Part shown: positions 54,527-62,122 of the stretch, piece by piece | Position numbering within the stretch: the stretch's first letter is position 1 | Layout of the letters: each line of letters starts with the position of its first letter | Assembly: GCF_000219125.1 (NCBI RefSeq) | Contig: NZ_AFGF01000053.1 | Span: 24,741 to 88,740, forward strand | Length of the DNA: 64,000 nt | Origin: Acetonema longum DSM 6540 | GTDB taxonomy: Bacteria; Bacillota; Negativicutes; Sporomusales; Acetonemataceae | Direction of reading: 5' to 3' | Position numbers and translations under genes: made by a program | Notes under the pieces: generated by a model | Databases searched by the model: none | The model's input: the letters and a program-made list of their open reading frames with translations, nothing else | Told to the model about the DNA's origin: nothing

Positions 54527-55386
54527 AAAATGGCCTCCAGTTCCTGTCTCAGCCGGCCCCGTCCCACCCTGTCGAGGGTCTTGCCAAAGCGCTCGCCCGG
54601 CTTGCCGTGCTCCTTGAAAAAGGCTAATGTTTTTTCGACGACTTTATGCAGCTCATCGTGGGAGAACAGACGGGGAAGCAGTTCTTGCCCGATGGCGATT
54701 TGGTTGCCAAACAGCCCGCCGAAAGACAGGAGGTAACCGCTGGTTCCTTCCCAAGCAGCTGTGGGGCAGGACTTGACACATTTGCCGCAGTAAACACATT
54801 TATCCGGGTCAAAGGCCAGTTTTTTCTCCTGCTTTTGAACCTGAATGGCTTTTGTCGGGCAGACTGCTTCGCACAGGCCGCAAAAACTGCAGGCTCCCGC
54901 TGTCCAGGCCGGCTGCATGCCGCCTTTTACTCCCAGGTCATTTTCTTCGGCCTTCAGACAGTTGTTGCGGCAGCCGGTGATTCCCAGCTTAAATTTATGA
55001 GGTACTTCCCGGCCACAGTATTGCTGGTCAAATTCTTTGGCCAGGGCGGTGGTGTCAATCAGCCCGTAGGAACAGATGGCATTGCCCTGACAGGCGGTGA
55101 CGGTTCTAACCCGCGGACCGCAGGTTCCCACCTGAACATGCCCTTTGGCCAGCTCCGTCTTGACTGCTTCAATATCCTCCAGCCGAATGAAGGGGATCTC
55201 GATGCCCTGACGGGCAGTTAGGTGGATATAGCCTTGTCCGTACTGCTGGGCCACCTCATATATTTTCTTCAATTGCTCCGCCGTAACCTGTCCGCCGATC
55301 ACTCGAAGGCGCATGGCAAACCGGTCGGGCTGAATCTGCTGCATAAAGCCACCCTTTTTCAGGGCCTTATAATCTACTGCCGTCAT
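54523..55386 (-). CDS. Small siroheme sulfite/nitrite reductase-like protein with two ferredoxin clusters
   Basis: 287 aa. An N-terminal sulfite-reductase half-domain (GYIHLTARQGIEIPFI) is followed by the siroheme/4Fe-4S ligands TACQGNAIC and GCRNNC (about 105 and 150), then two 4Fe-4S ferredoxin motifs CSFCGLCEAVCP and CVYCGKCVKSCP (about 180-220). This is the compact group-I Fsr/AsrC-like form used for assimilatory sulfite reduction in anaerobes. It precedes tusA with an ATGA overlap and follows the JAMM gene, implying it makes the sulfide loaded onto the ThiS-like carrier. Confidence 0.85.
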   Translation of the reverse strand: MTAVDYKALKKGGFMQQIQPDRFAMRLRVIGGQVTAEQLKKIYEVAQQYGQGYIHLTARQGIEIPFIRLEDIEAVKTELAKGHVQVGTCGPRVRTVTACQGNAICSYGLIDTTALAKEFDQQYCGREVPHKFKLGITGCRNNCLKAEENDLGVKGGMQPAWTAGACSFCGLCEAVCPTKAIQVQKQEKKLAFDPDKCVYCGKCVKSCPTAAWEGTSGYLLSFGGLFGNQIAIGQELLPRLFSHDELHKVVEKTLAFFKEHGKPGERFGKTLDRVGRGRLRQELEAIL

Positions 55387-55808
55387 TATTGTTCCTCCCC
55401 ATTCAGCGTGATCTTTTCTTCTGCAGCCACACCGTTCTGTATGTTAAAGCTCTTTAAAACCGGATTCCCCTGTTCGGCTAAGGAGACGATAAGGTAACTC
55501 GCCCCAGGGTCAAAGGCCAGCCTTTTATCTTCCTCCGACGGCCTGGCCGGTGTGGAAGGATGGCTGTGGAAATTGCCTAAGAGCACCCAACCGTTGGTTC
55601 TCATGGCCTTGACAGCTTGGAACTGTTCTTTTGGGTCCATAGCAAAATGCTCCGGGCTATGATCCAGATTGGTCAATGGGTATATTTCCTGAACGGTCTT
55701 TTGCGCTCCTGCTATGATGCCGCCAAGGAGGCCGCAGGCTTCATTGGGAAGGCCGTTCAGGCAATGGGTTACAATCTTGTCATAGTGCCGTTGGCTGAGA
55801 ATCAGCAT
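55386..55808 (-). CDS. JAMM/MPN metalloprotease (HcyD/Mec+ type)
   Basis: 140 aa zinc protease. NEACG supplies the catalytic Glu (about residue 23), and HSHPSTPARPSEED is the complete H-x-H-x7-S-x2-D zinc site (about 80-93). In protein-thiocarboxylate systems such enzymes trim a C-terminal tail of the sulfur carrier or release the product from it. The adjacent ThiS-like protein has such a tail after Gly-Gly, so trimming is the likely task. Start codon overlaps the end region of the E1-like gene by close spacing (5 bp). Confidence 0.9.
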   Translation of the reverse strand: MLILSQRHYDKIVTHCLNGLPNEACGLLGGIIAGAQKTVQEIYPLTNLDHSPEHFAMDPKEQFQAVKAMRTNGWVLLGNFHSHPSTPARPSEEDKRLAFDPGASYLIVSLAEQGNPVLKSFNIQNGVAAEEKITLNGEEQ

Positions 55809-55812
55809 ACAA

Positions 55813-56643
55813 TCACCCCTTTAAGTCGCAGACAGGCTGCTGATAATCAATCAGTTCGGTTAGTTCAGTTATTGTTGGCTGATCGCCGCATACCTGGCAT
55901 TTATGGTTATGGGAAAGCTTCACTTTATGAAAATCCATAGCCAGCGCGTCATAAGTCAGCAAGTGTCCGTTTAAAAGTTCACCGACGCCCAGTATATATT
56001 TTATGGCTTCGGTAGCCTGGAGGGTGCCGATGATTCCCGCCATCACTCCCAGAACCCCTGCCTGCCTGCAGGCGGGAACGGCATCCGGCGGCGGCGGTTC
56101 CTTAAAAATACAGCGGTAGCACGGTCCCTGGCCGGGCAGGTAGGTCATGGTCTGACCAAAGAAACGGATAATGCCGGCATGGGAAAATGGCTTGGCCATA
56201 AGAACACAGGCATCATTAATCAGAAATTTGGCGGCAAAATTGTCGGTGCCGTCAATAATGAAATCATAATCCTTGTCTTGGATGATGTCGCGGATGTTGT
56301 CGGCCCGGACCCATTCCTGATAAGTCGCCACCGCAATATCCGGATTCAGCAGCCGGATGGTTTCCTGACCGGATTTGACTTTTGGCTTGCCTACATCACC
56401 GGTAAAGTGAATGATCTGCCGCTGCAGGTTGGATAAGTCGACCACATCCGCGTCCACCAGCCCGATTGTGCCGATGCCGGCTGCCGCCAGAAACATGGCT
56501 GCCGGCGCCCCTAATCCGCCGGTCCCGATAACCAGCACCCTGGAGTTCAACAGCTTCTGCTGCCCCTTAACACCGACTTCTTTCAGGATGATGTGCCGGG
56601 AATAACGCTCCAGCTGCTCGTTGGTAAAGCTTATACCTCCCAT
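55813..56643 (-). CDS. E1-like sulfur-carrier adenylyltransferase (ThiF/MoeB/HcyF type)
   Basis: 276 aa. ATP-binding VIGTGGLGAPAAMFLAAAG (about 33-51), adenylation/zinc regions with CRCI... and C-terminal CQVCG zinc ligands; DLSNLQRQIIH is family-typical. It activates the Gly-Gly end of a ubiquitin-like sulfur carrier as an acyl-adenylate. ATG 56643 sits inside the 3' end of the ThiS-like gene with ribosome site GGGAGGCGG, so translation is coupled. Works with the ThiS-like carrier and the JAMM protease. Confidence 0.92.
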   Translation of the reverse strand: MGGISFTNEQLERYSRHIILKEVGVKGQQKLLNSRVLVIGTGGLGAPAAMFLAAAGIGTIGLVDADVVDLSNLQRQIIHFTGDVGKPKVKSGQETIRLLNPDIAVATYQEWVRADNIRDIIQDKDYDFIIDGTDNFAAKFLINDACVLMAKPFSHAGIIRFFGQTMTYLPGQGPCYRCIFKEPPPPDAVPACRQAGVLGVMAGIIGTLQATEAIKYILGVGELLNGHLLTYDALAMDFHKVKLSHNHKCQVCGDQPTITELTELIDYQQPVCDLKG

Positions 56644-56849
56644 TTCTGGCCGCCTCCCATAAAATAGAGAAACTCTACCTCGTCGCCATCCCTGATGACA
56701 GTAGTGTCAAAAGCATCCTGCTGCAGCAGGGCTTCGTTGATTTGCACCGTAACATAGTCGGGCATTTCTACCTTTTGCTGTGTCAAAAGTTCCCTAACTG
56801 TCAGTGCTTTATCCAGCTGTATTTCCTTGCTGTTTACTTTGATTTTCAC
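56631..56849 (-). CDS. ThiS-like sulfur carrier with C-terminal tail (HcyS-like)
   Basis: 72 aa ubiquitin-fold protein with LTVRELLTQQK and DGDEVEFLYFMGGG. Normal ThiS ends in Gly-Gly; here GGG is followed by QKWEV, so the thiocarboxylate-forming glycines are not terminal. Together with the JAMM protease this is the arrangement of processed carriers such as HcyS of Wolinella succinogenes or QbsE. First gene of the operon, downstream of the third attenuator copy and a near-perfect promoter. The homocysteine (MetY) role is inferred. Confidence 0.9.
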   Translation of the reverse strand: MKIKVNSKEIQLDKALTVRELLTQQKVEMPDYVTVQINEALLQQDAFDTTVIRDGDEVEFLYFMGGGQKWEV

Positions 56850-56891
56850 TCATCCGTCACTCCGTTCCCATAAAACAGTAAGTCTGCTGCA

Positions 56892-56991
56892 AACAAAAAA
56901 GCCAAAGAAGTTGCGTCTGCAGTTTGCTTCTTTGGCCTTCAGTTCTCTGATCAGCCTGAACTATTTTATTCAATAAATGCTTCGTTGTTCT
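56892..56991 (-). promoter_or_regulatory. Sulfur attenuator candidate, copy 3 (thiS operon leader)
   Basis: Motif GCTGATCAGA-GA-ACTGAAGGC at 56935-56955. The terminator stem GCCAAAGAAG/CTTCTTTGGC (56901-56936) with TTTTTTG tail starts inside its last GGC. AGTTC/GAACT around the motif could pair as an alternative. Leader begins about 35 nt before the motif. Confidence 0.75.
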
Positions 56992-56997
56992 TTTTTG

Positions 56998-57026
56998 ATA
57001 TTACGATTCTTTGAGCGTTTTGTCAA
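56998..57026 (-). promoter_or_regulatory. Promoter of the thiS operon
   Basis: Minus strand TTGACA (57021-57026), 17-bp spacer, TAATAT (56998-57003). Confidence 0.85.
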
Positions 57027-57183
57027 TGTAATTCTCGATTTCCGATTCGTCAAAGCCAAAGGTTGTTTACCTTCAGCGCCCGGCCGGTTTCCGTTATGGT
57101 GTGAGCTATCAAGAATTTTTGACCGGGTCTTGTTACAAAGTAAACTATGGAGTAAGGCTTTGTGATAAAAATGATACGGTGGT

Positions 57184-57229
57184 CAAAAAATACTGTAGCC
57201 CGACGAATAGCCCAGTTCGTTGGGTTACA
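57184..57229 (-). terminator. Terminator after pepV
   Basis: Stem TGTAACCCAACGAA/TTCGTCGGGCTACA on the minus strand followed by a T-run, 10 bp past the pepV stop. Confidence 0.85.
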
Positions 57230-57240
57230 GCATCTTCCAT

Positions 57241-58647
57241 TTATCTGGCCAGTTCATAGATGGCCCGGGCGTAGATTTTGGCGCAGAGCACTAAATCATC
57301 CAGGGTAATATATTCATCCGGCTGGTGACAGAGATCAGGCTGTCCCGGAAACTGCGGGCCAAAGGCAACGGTATTCGGCAGATGTTTGGCGTAGGTACCG
57401 CCGCCAATGGCGATGGGGTCGACAGTTGTTCCGGTTACAGTCGTGAATACCTTTTGCAGGGTAGTGATCAGCGAATGATCCTTCGGAAAGAACAGCGGTT
57501 TGCCGAAGGTGAAGGATGCCAGATCAATGCCGAGATTGTTTGCGGCGGACTGTAACTTTTCTATCAGCTGTTCGCCGGTCCAGGTGACGGGAAACCGCAC
57601 ATCGCATGTCAAAGCGACGGTATCGCCCGTAAAGCGGAGCAGGCCCGCATTGAGTGTCAGGCTGCCTGACGCCTCATCCCGGTAAGCAATGCCCAGGGAG
57701 CGTCCGTCGGTTTCCCGGCCGATGGCGTCAGTGACTGCCTTGAGGTAAGAAACCAGATCAGCCGGCAATTGGCATTCGGCCAGGAATGCCAGCAGTTGCA
57801 TGGCGGCGTTGATCCCCTGGTGGGGCAGGCTGCCATGGGCTGCTTTTCCCCGGGAGACGATCTGAACCGTTCCGTCGGCGGCAAGAGAGGCTCCCAATTC
57901 TACCTTGTGACAGTTGGCGAAGGCGGCGCAGGCATTGATCAGCGCTTGAGGCTCCCGGGCGCTTAATACGGCTTCGGCCCGGTCCGGCACGATATTCACC
58001 CTCTCGCCGGCATGGAGGGAGCGCAGGCGGACCGAGTCGCCGGCCGCCGTCAGTTTTTTCGCCAAAGTAAACTTGCAGCCGCCCTTTTCCGCATAAATAG
58101 TTGGGAAAGACGCATCCGGCGTGAATCCGGCCACTGGCGGCTTTTCTCGGCCGGCGTAATAATCCATGTCCTTGCTGCCGGTTTCCTCGCTGGTGCCAAA
58201 AATGATCCGTACCCGCTTGGTTAAAGGCAGGTTAAGGTTTTTGACCGCAGCCAGGCCGAACAAAGCAGCCATGATAGGACCTTTGTCGTCGGACGCACCG
58301 CGCCCGTACAAACGGCCCTCATGGATTTCCCCGCCATAGGGAGGATAGGTCCAGTTGCCGCCTTCCGGCACCACGTCAAGATGTCCCAGCACGGCAACAT
58401 AGTCTTCCCCGCTGCCGTATTCCGCATACCCTACATACCCGTCCAGATTGACGGTATGAAATCCCATCCCCCGGGCGATTTGCAGCGCACACTCCAGGGC
58501 CCGTCCAACTTCCGCTCCAAACGGACAACCATCCACCGCATCGCTTTCCACGCTGCGCAAAGTGATAATCTCCTGGGTAGCCTTAATCAGAGCGTCTGTT
58601 TGACGTTCTACTTCTTTTTCCAGATTCAGAGTCAGCCCCTCCCCCAT
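57241..58647 (-). CDS. pepV: M20 dipeptidase PepV
   Basis: About 468 aa M20-family metallopeptidase: GHLDVVPEG metal/catalytic region (about 90), GRGASDDKGP with bridging Asp, SEETGSKDMDYY with the catalytic Glu, and a late GGGTYAKHLPN. Hydrolyses dipeptides such as Cys-Gly or carnosine. The first codons contain a ribosome-site-like GGGGGAGGGG, so the true start could lie a few codons later (a CTG 6 bases after it); ATG 58647 is kept. It lies under the fourth attenuator copy and its own promoter, linking it to the sulfur regulon. Confidence 0.85.
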   Translation of the reverse strand: MGEGLTLNLEKEVERQTDALIKATQEIITLRSVESDAVDGCPFGAEVGRALECALQIARGMGFHTVNLDGYVGYAEYGSGEDYVAVLGHLDVVPEGGNWTYPPYGGEIHEGRLYGRGASDDKGPIMAALFGLAAVKNLNLPLTKRVRIIFGTSEETGSKDMDYYAGREKPPVAGFTPDASFPTIYAEKGGCKFTLAKKLTAAGDSVRLRSLHAGERVNIVPDRAEAVLSAREPQALINACAAFANCHKVELGASLAADGTVQIVSRGKAAHGSLPHQGINAAMQLLAFLAECQLPADLVSYLKAVTDAIGRETDGRSLGIAYRDEASGSLTLNAGLLRFTGDTVALTCDVRFPVTWTGEQLIEKLQSAANNLGIDLASFTFGKPLFFPKDHSLITTLQKVFTTVTGTTVDPIAIGGGTYAKHLPNTVAFGPQFPGQPDLCHQPDEYITLDDLVLCAKIYARAIYELAR

Positions 58648-58766
58648 TTACCAATATGCACCATTTATTATACCCTATTGCGGGAAATCTGTAAAATACC
58701 GGATCTGCGTTACCTGAATCTCCTCAGGAAATCGACGGAGCTATCGGACCACGGGAAAAGTCGCTT

Positions 58767-58793
58767 TAAAAATCCAGATAGCGTTATCTGGAT
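58767..58793 (-). terminator. Second hairpin in the pepV leader
   Basis: Stem ATCCAGATA/TATCTGGAT with ACGC loop, then TTTTTAAAG on the minus strand. It lies between the attenuator terminator and the pepV start and could be a second termination point. Confidence 0.6.
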
Positions 58794-58823
58794 CTTTCAG
58801 ATCAACGAACTTCACGGTAATAA

Positions 58824-58912
58824 TAAAAACACTAAAAGCATCAAGGGAGATAAATCCGCTTGCAGCCTTCAGTGTTTCTGATCAGCAACCATTTTCAATT
58901 AACTTGTCTCAA
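58824..58912 (-). promoter_or_regulatory. Sulfur attenuator candidate, copy 4 (pepV leader)
   Basis: Motif GCTGATCAGA-AAC-ACTGAAGGC at 58865-58886. Here the motif's own CACTGAAGGC forms the whole 5' arm of the terminator, pairing with GCTTTTAGTG (58830-58839 on plus as CACTAAAAGC), followed by TTTTTATT. This is the clearest case of motif and terminator being mutually exclusive. Confidence 0.75.
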
Positions 58913-58941
58913 ACGATACCCTGTTTTGCTGTTTTCGTCAA
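58913..58941 (-). promoter_or_regulatory. Promoter of pepV
   Basis: Minus strand TTGACG (58936-58941), 17-bp spacer, TATCGT (58913-58918). Confidence 0.65.
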
Positions 58942-58991
58942 TAGACCTGTAGGTGATGATGATTGTCGTTTATCAAAAATCGGTAACAGTA

Positions 58992-59495
58992 TTACAAGAA
59001 CCGATGCTCACGCTTGGCTGAAATAATTTCGGTATTCATGCCGGCTTCATGCAGTCCGCCCTGATAGCGTCCATGCTCCATTTTAACGCACATATCCATA
59101 ACAGTCAGCAGTCCGGCTTGACGGGCCAGTTCCGCCGCCTCCAGGTTGACGATTTTAAGTTGGAGCCAGACGGCGGCCGCCTTACAGGCAATGGCATCCT
59201 TCACGATATCCAGGCAGGCGGAGGCGGGACGGAAGATATCCACCAGGTCTATCGGTTCGGGGATGCTCGCCAGGTCCGGATAACATTTCAGATCAAGAAT
59301 TTGATCCGCCTTGGGATTTACCGGAATAATCCGGTAGCCAGCCGAACGCAGATAGGTAGCCACAAAATAGCTGGCCTTCTGGGATTCGGCTGATAAGCCT
59401 ACTATAGCGATTGTCCGGCAGTTGTTGAGAATCTTCCGGATGGTGGCCGGATTTTGATACAGTTCCTGCTGCTGAGACGTCAGCAGGGAGTTCAT
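58992..59495 (-). CDS. CoA-binding (YccU-type) protein
   Basis: 167 aa Rossmann CoA-binding domain: IAIVGLSAESQKASYFVATY and YRIIPVNPKA, with VWLQLKI in the C-terminal half. Such proteins often follow metY, and their biochemical role is unknown. The ATG at 59495 overlaps the metY stop (ATGA), arguing for a shared task, perhaps with acyl-CoA-derived O-acyl homoserine. Last gene of the cupin-metY-CoA-binding operon. Confidence 0.85.
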   Translation of the reverse strand: MNSLLTSQQQELYQNPATIRKILNNCRTIAIVGLSAESQKASYFVATYLRSAGYRIIPVNPKADQILDLKCYPDLASIPEPIDLVDIFRPASACLDIVKDAIACKAAAVWLQLKIVNLEAAELARQAGLLTVMDMCVKMEHGRYQGGLHEAGMNTEIISAKREHRFL

Positions 59496-60793
59496 AGGGC
59501 CTGCAGAGACTGGTCCAGATCCCATAACAAATCCTCCTCTGTTTCGATGCCAATGGACAGGCGAATCAATTCCGGCCCGACGCCGCCGGCCCGCAGTTCT
59601 TCATCGGTAAGCTGCTGATGGGTGGTGGAAGCCGGATGAATCACTAAACTGCGTACATCGCCGATATTGGCCAAATGACTGAATAACTGCAGATTCTTGA
59701 TAAACCGTTTGCCGGTCTGACGCACATTCTCGCCGGCTTTTTCTTTCAGACCAAAGGACAGGACGGCTCCCGCCCCTTTGGGCAGATATTTTTTCGCCAG
59801 ATCATGCTGAGGATGGCTTTTAAGGCCGGCGTAAGAAACCCAAGCCACTTTGGGATGCTCCTCCAGGTATTGAGCGATTTTCAGGGCATTTCTCACATGG
59901 CGGTCCATGCGCAGAGACAGGGTTTCCACCCCTTGGATCAATAGAAAGGCGTTCATTGGAGACAGGCAGCAGCCTGTGTCCCGCACGGTTTCCGCCCGGA
60001 CTTTCATGAGAAAGCCGTAATGGCCGAAAGTATCATAGAACCGTAGGTTGTGATATTTGAGCGATGGCTCGGCAATGGCAGGAAATGTTGAGTAATCAAA
60101 CTGGCCTGAATCCAGCACCAGGCCTCCCAGGGAATTGCCGTGGCCGCCGATGAATTTTGTGGCCGAATACACGGTAATGGTAGCGCCGAAATCCATAGGA
60201 CGGCATAAATACGGCGTAGCCATAGTATTGTCAATGATCAGGGGAATGCCGTGAGCTTTGCCCAAAGCCGCCACTTGTTCAATATCCAGGATGCTGCCTT
60301 TGGGATTGCCGATCAGTTCCCCATACAGGGCTTTGGTTTTGGGAGTAATGGCTTTTTGCCAGGCCGCGATATCTGTCGGGTCCACATAAACGACCTTGTT
60401 TCCCATTTTGCTTAAGGTATGGGTAAGCTGCGTCAAACTGCCGCCATAGAGATGAGAGGAAGCTACGACTTCATCCCCTGGCTCTAAGAGAGTCATAAAC
60501 ACCGCAAACTGGGCGGCCATACCGCTGGCAACCGCCACTGCCCCGGTGGCGCCTTCCAGCGCTGCCATCCGTTCTTCCAGTACCGACACGGTGGGGTTGC
60601 TGATCCGGGAATAAATATGGCCGTATTGTTTCAGATCAAATAATTCCGCCGCGTGATCCGCATCATAAAAGACATAAGAGGAAGTTTGATAAATCGGCAC
60701 AGCCCTGGCCCCGGTCTGAGTATCCGGAATGTGGCCGGCGTGAACCATACGGGTGTCAAAACCAAATGTACGCTTGGCACTCAACAGCATCAA
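59492..60793 (-). CDS. metY: O-acetylhomoserine sulfhydrylase MetY
   Basis: 433 aa, the long form typical of MetY. It makes homocysteine from O-acetylhomoserine and a sulfide donor. YSRISNPT (about 69), ASGMAAQF, and PLP Lys in VYSATKFIGGHGNSLGG (about 215). In Wolinella-type systems MetY takes sulfur from the HcyS thiocarboxylate instead of free sulfide; the carrier operon 3-6 kb away makes that plausible here. ATG 60793 overlaps the cupin stop by 4 bp. Operon with cupin and CoA-binding protein. Confidence 0.94.
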   Translation of the reverse strand: MMLLSAKRTFGFDTRMVHAGHIPDTQTGARAVPIYQTSSYVFYDADHAAELFDLKQYGHIYSRISNPTVSVLEERMAALEGATGAVAVASGMAAQFAVFMTLLEPGDEVVASSHLYGGSLTQLTHTLSKMGNKVVYVDPTDIAAWQKAITPKTKALYGELIGNPKGSILDIEQVAALGKAHGIPLIIDNTMATPYLCRPMDFGATITVYSATKFIGGHGNSLGGLVLDSGQFDYSTFPAIAEPSLKYHNLRFYDTFGHYGFLMKVRAETVRDTGCCLSPMNAFLLIQGVETLSLRMDRHVRNALKIAQYLEEHPKVAWVSYAGLKSHPQHDLAKKYLPKGAGAVLSFGLKEKAGENVRQTGKRFIKNLQLFSHLANIGDVRSLVIHPASTTHQQLTDEELRAGGVGPELIRLSIGIETEEDLLWDLDQSLQAL

Positions 60794-61236
60794 CTCCTAA
60801 TAAATGCGGCTACAGAAGGGTTCTGGCGCAGCACTTTTAAATCTTCTTCACTGGGGCAAACCGGCTTATCCCTCTCCACATTGACCAGGCATAAAAAGCC
60901 CAGAGGAACATCTTTCGTCGCCCTGAGCTGATGCAGTGTCTGGGGCGGAATAGTCACCACATCTTTTTCCCTGACCGGAAAGACCTGATCCTCCAGCAAA
61001 ATATCCCCTCCGCCCCGGAAAATGACCACCAGGTGGGCGTGCTGATGCCGCTCCAGAGTAGAGTGTCCTCCTGCCGCCACTTCAAAGTAGCGCAACTGAC
61101 AGGGCAAGTCCGCCAAACCGTCCACAAGAACCTGCCGGCTGATATCTCTGAACAGACTCCCCTGCCCCTCCTCTTCTTTATACTTCAGGAGAGAAACTCC
61201 CTCCCAGCGGCAATCTCCCGTATGACGAATCAACAT
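60790..61236 (-). CDS. Cupin-domain protein
   Basis: 148 aa. A single beta-barrel cupin with EVAAGGHSTLERHQHAHLVV (metal-ligand HxH and Glu) and late TIPPQTLHQLRA. Stands first in the metY operon; small cupins like this often bind a metal and act as sensors or minor enzymes. ATG 61236 follows AAGGAG. The promoter is immediately upstream. Confidence 0.85.
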   Translation of the reverse strand: MLIRHTGDCRWEGVSLLKYKEEEGQGSLFRDISRQVLVDGLADLPCQLRYFEVAAGGHSTLERHQHAHLVVIFRGGGDILLEDQVFPVREKDVVTIPPQTLHQLRATKDVPLGFLCLVNVERDKPVCPSEEDLKVLRQNPSVAAFIRS

Positions 61237-61295
61237 ACTGTTGGCTCCTTATATATGTATTCTGTTGATACATGCAAAAATCAATACCTAATTTT

Positions 61296-61324
61296 ACTAT
61301 ACCATTTCATATCCGGCCTGGCAA
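61296..61324 (-). promoter_or_regulatory. Promoter of the cupin-metY operon
   Basis: Minus strand TTGCCA (61319-61324), 17-bp spacer, TATAGT (61296-61301). The leader is only about 55 nt and contains neither an S-box nor the GCTGATCAGA motif. Confidence 0.8.
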
Positions 61325-61339
61325 CAGCAACTCAATAGA

Positions 61340-62122
61340 TTACTCACCAATGGAAACACCTTGTTTCCAGCCGGTAAAGCGTCGTTCAATCAGCCGCAGC
61401 ACATAGTTGATCCCCAGGCCCATGAAGGCCAGGACTATAATGCCGGCATACATTTGAGGAATATTAAAGGTTTCCTGGGAGTACATAATGAGGTATCCCA
61501 GCCCGGCCGTAGCGCCGATCATCTCCGCCGCCACCAGCGCCATTACGCAATAGGAGCCCCCTAGCCGAATACCGGTAAAGATGGCTGGCGCTGCTGCCGG
61601 CAAAATCACTTTTAGGAAAATGAAGCTCCGGGATGCTCCCATGGATTTGACCGACTGGACCACCAGCTTGTCCACCTGTTTGACGCCATTGCTGGTATTG
61701 AGTAAAATCGGCCACAGAGAGGCCCAGAAGATGATAATAGTCTTTGACAGTTCGCCGACCCCGAACAGCAAAATAAACACGGGAAACAGCGCAAAAGCTG
61801 ACATTTGCCGGAAAGATTGAAACAAAACGTCCAGATAGTCCTCTATCCGTTTAAAATAACCGATAAACAGGCCCAATACCGTGCCGGCGGCTACTGAAAC
61901 CGCCATGCCGATCAGCACCCGCTGCAGGCTGACACTCAGGTGCTTAAGCAGAGCGCCGCTCTGCAAAAGCAGCCAAATTGCCTGCAGCACCGCCGACGGC
62001 GGGCTCAGGTAGGTGGAAAGCACCCAGCCCGCCCGCGGCGCCGTCTCCCATAAAGCAAGAAATAGAAGCAGGCCCACTGTCTTTTCAAAAGAACTGCCAA
62101 AAATCTCAGCCAATTTTTTCAT
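61340..62122 (-). CDS. ssuC: ABC transporter permease (SsuC/TauC type)
   Basis: 260 aa with about six hydrophobic segments and the EAA loop SVKSMGASRSFIFLKVILP, typical of nitrate/sulfonate/taurine permeases. ATG 62122 (MKKLAEIFG) follows AAAGGGA and overlaps the end of ssuB. Imports an oxidised sulfur compound together with SsuA and SsuB; sulfonate is likely from context but other NMT1-type ligands are possible. Confidence 0.85.
   Translation of the reverse strand: MKKLAEIFGSSFEKTVGLLLFLALWETAPRAGWVLSTYLSPPSAVLQAIWLLLQSGALLKHLSVSLQRVLIGMAVSVAAGTVLGLFIGYFKRIEDYLDVLFQSFRQMSAFALFPVFILLFGVGELSKTIIIFWASLWPILLNTSNGVKQVDKLVVQSVKSMGASRSFIFLKVILPAAAPAIFTGIRLGGSYCVMALVAAEMIGATAGLGYLIMYSQETFNIPQMYAGIIVLAFMGLGINYVLRLIERRFTGWKQGVSIGE

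Noticed and set aside
44224..58886. Hammerhead-type core suggested by CTGAT...GAA in the four leaders
   Set aside because: The hammerhead needs CUGAUGA and a separate GAAA with three helices; here the sequence is CTGATCAGA and the flanks form a terminator instead.
44181..58912. T-box leader for the cysteine genes
   Set aside because: No AGGGTGGnACCGCG T-box sequence or specifier-loop structure is present; the leaders are only about 80-100 nt.
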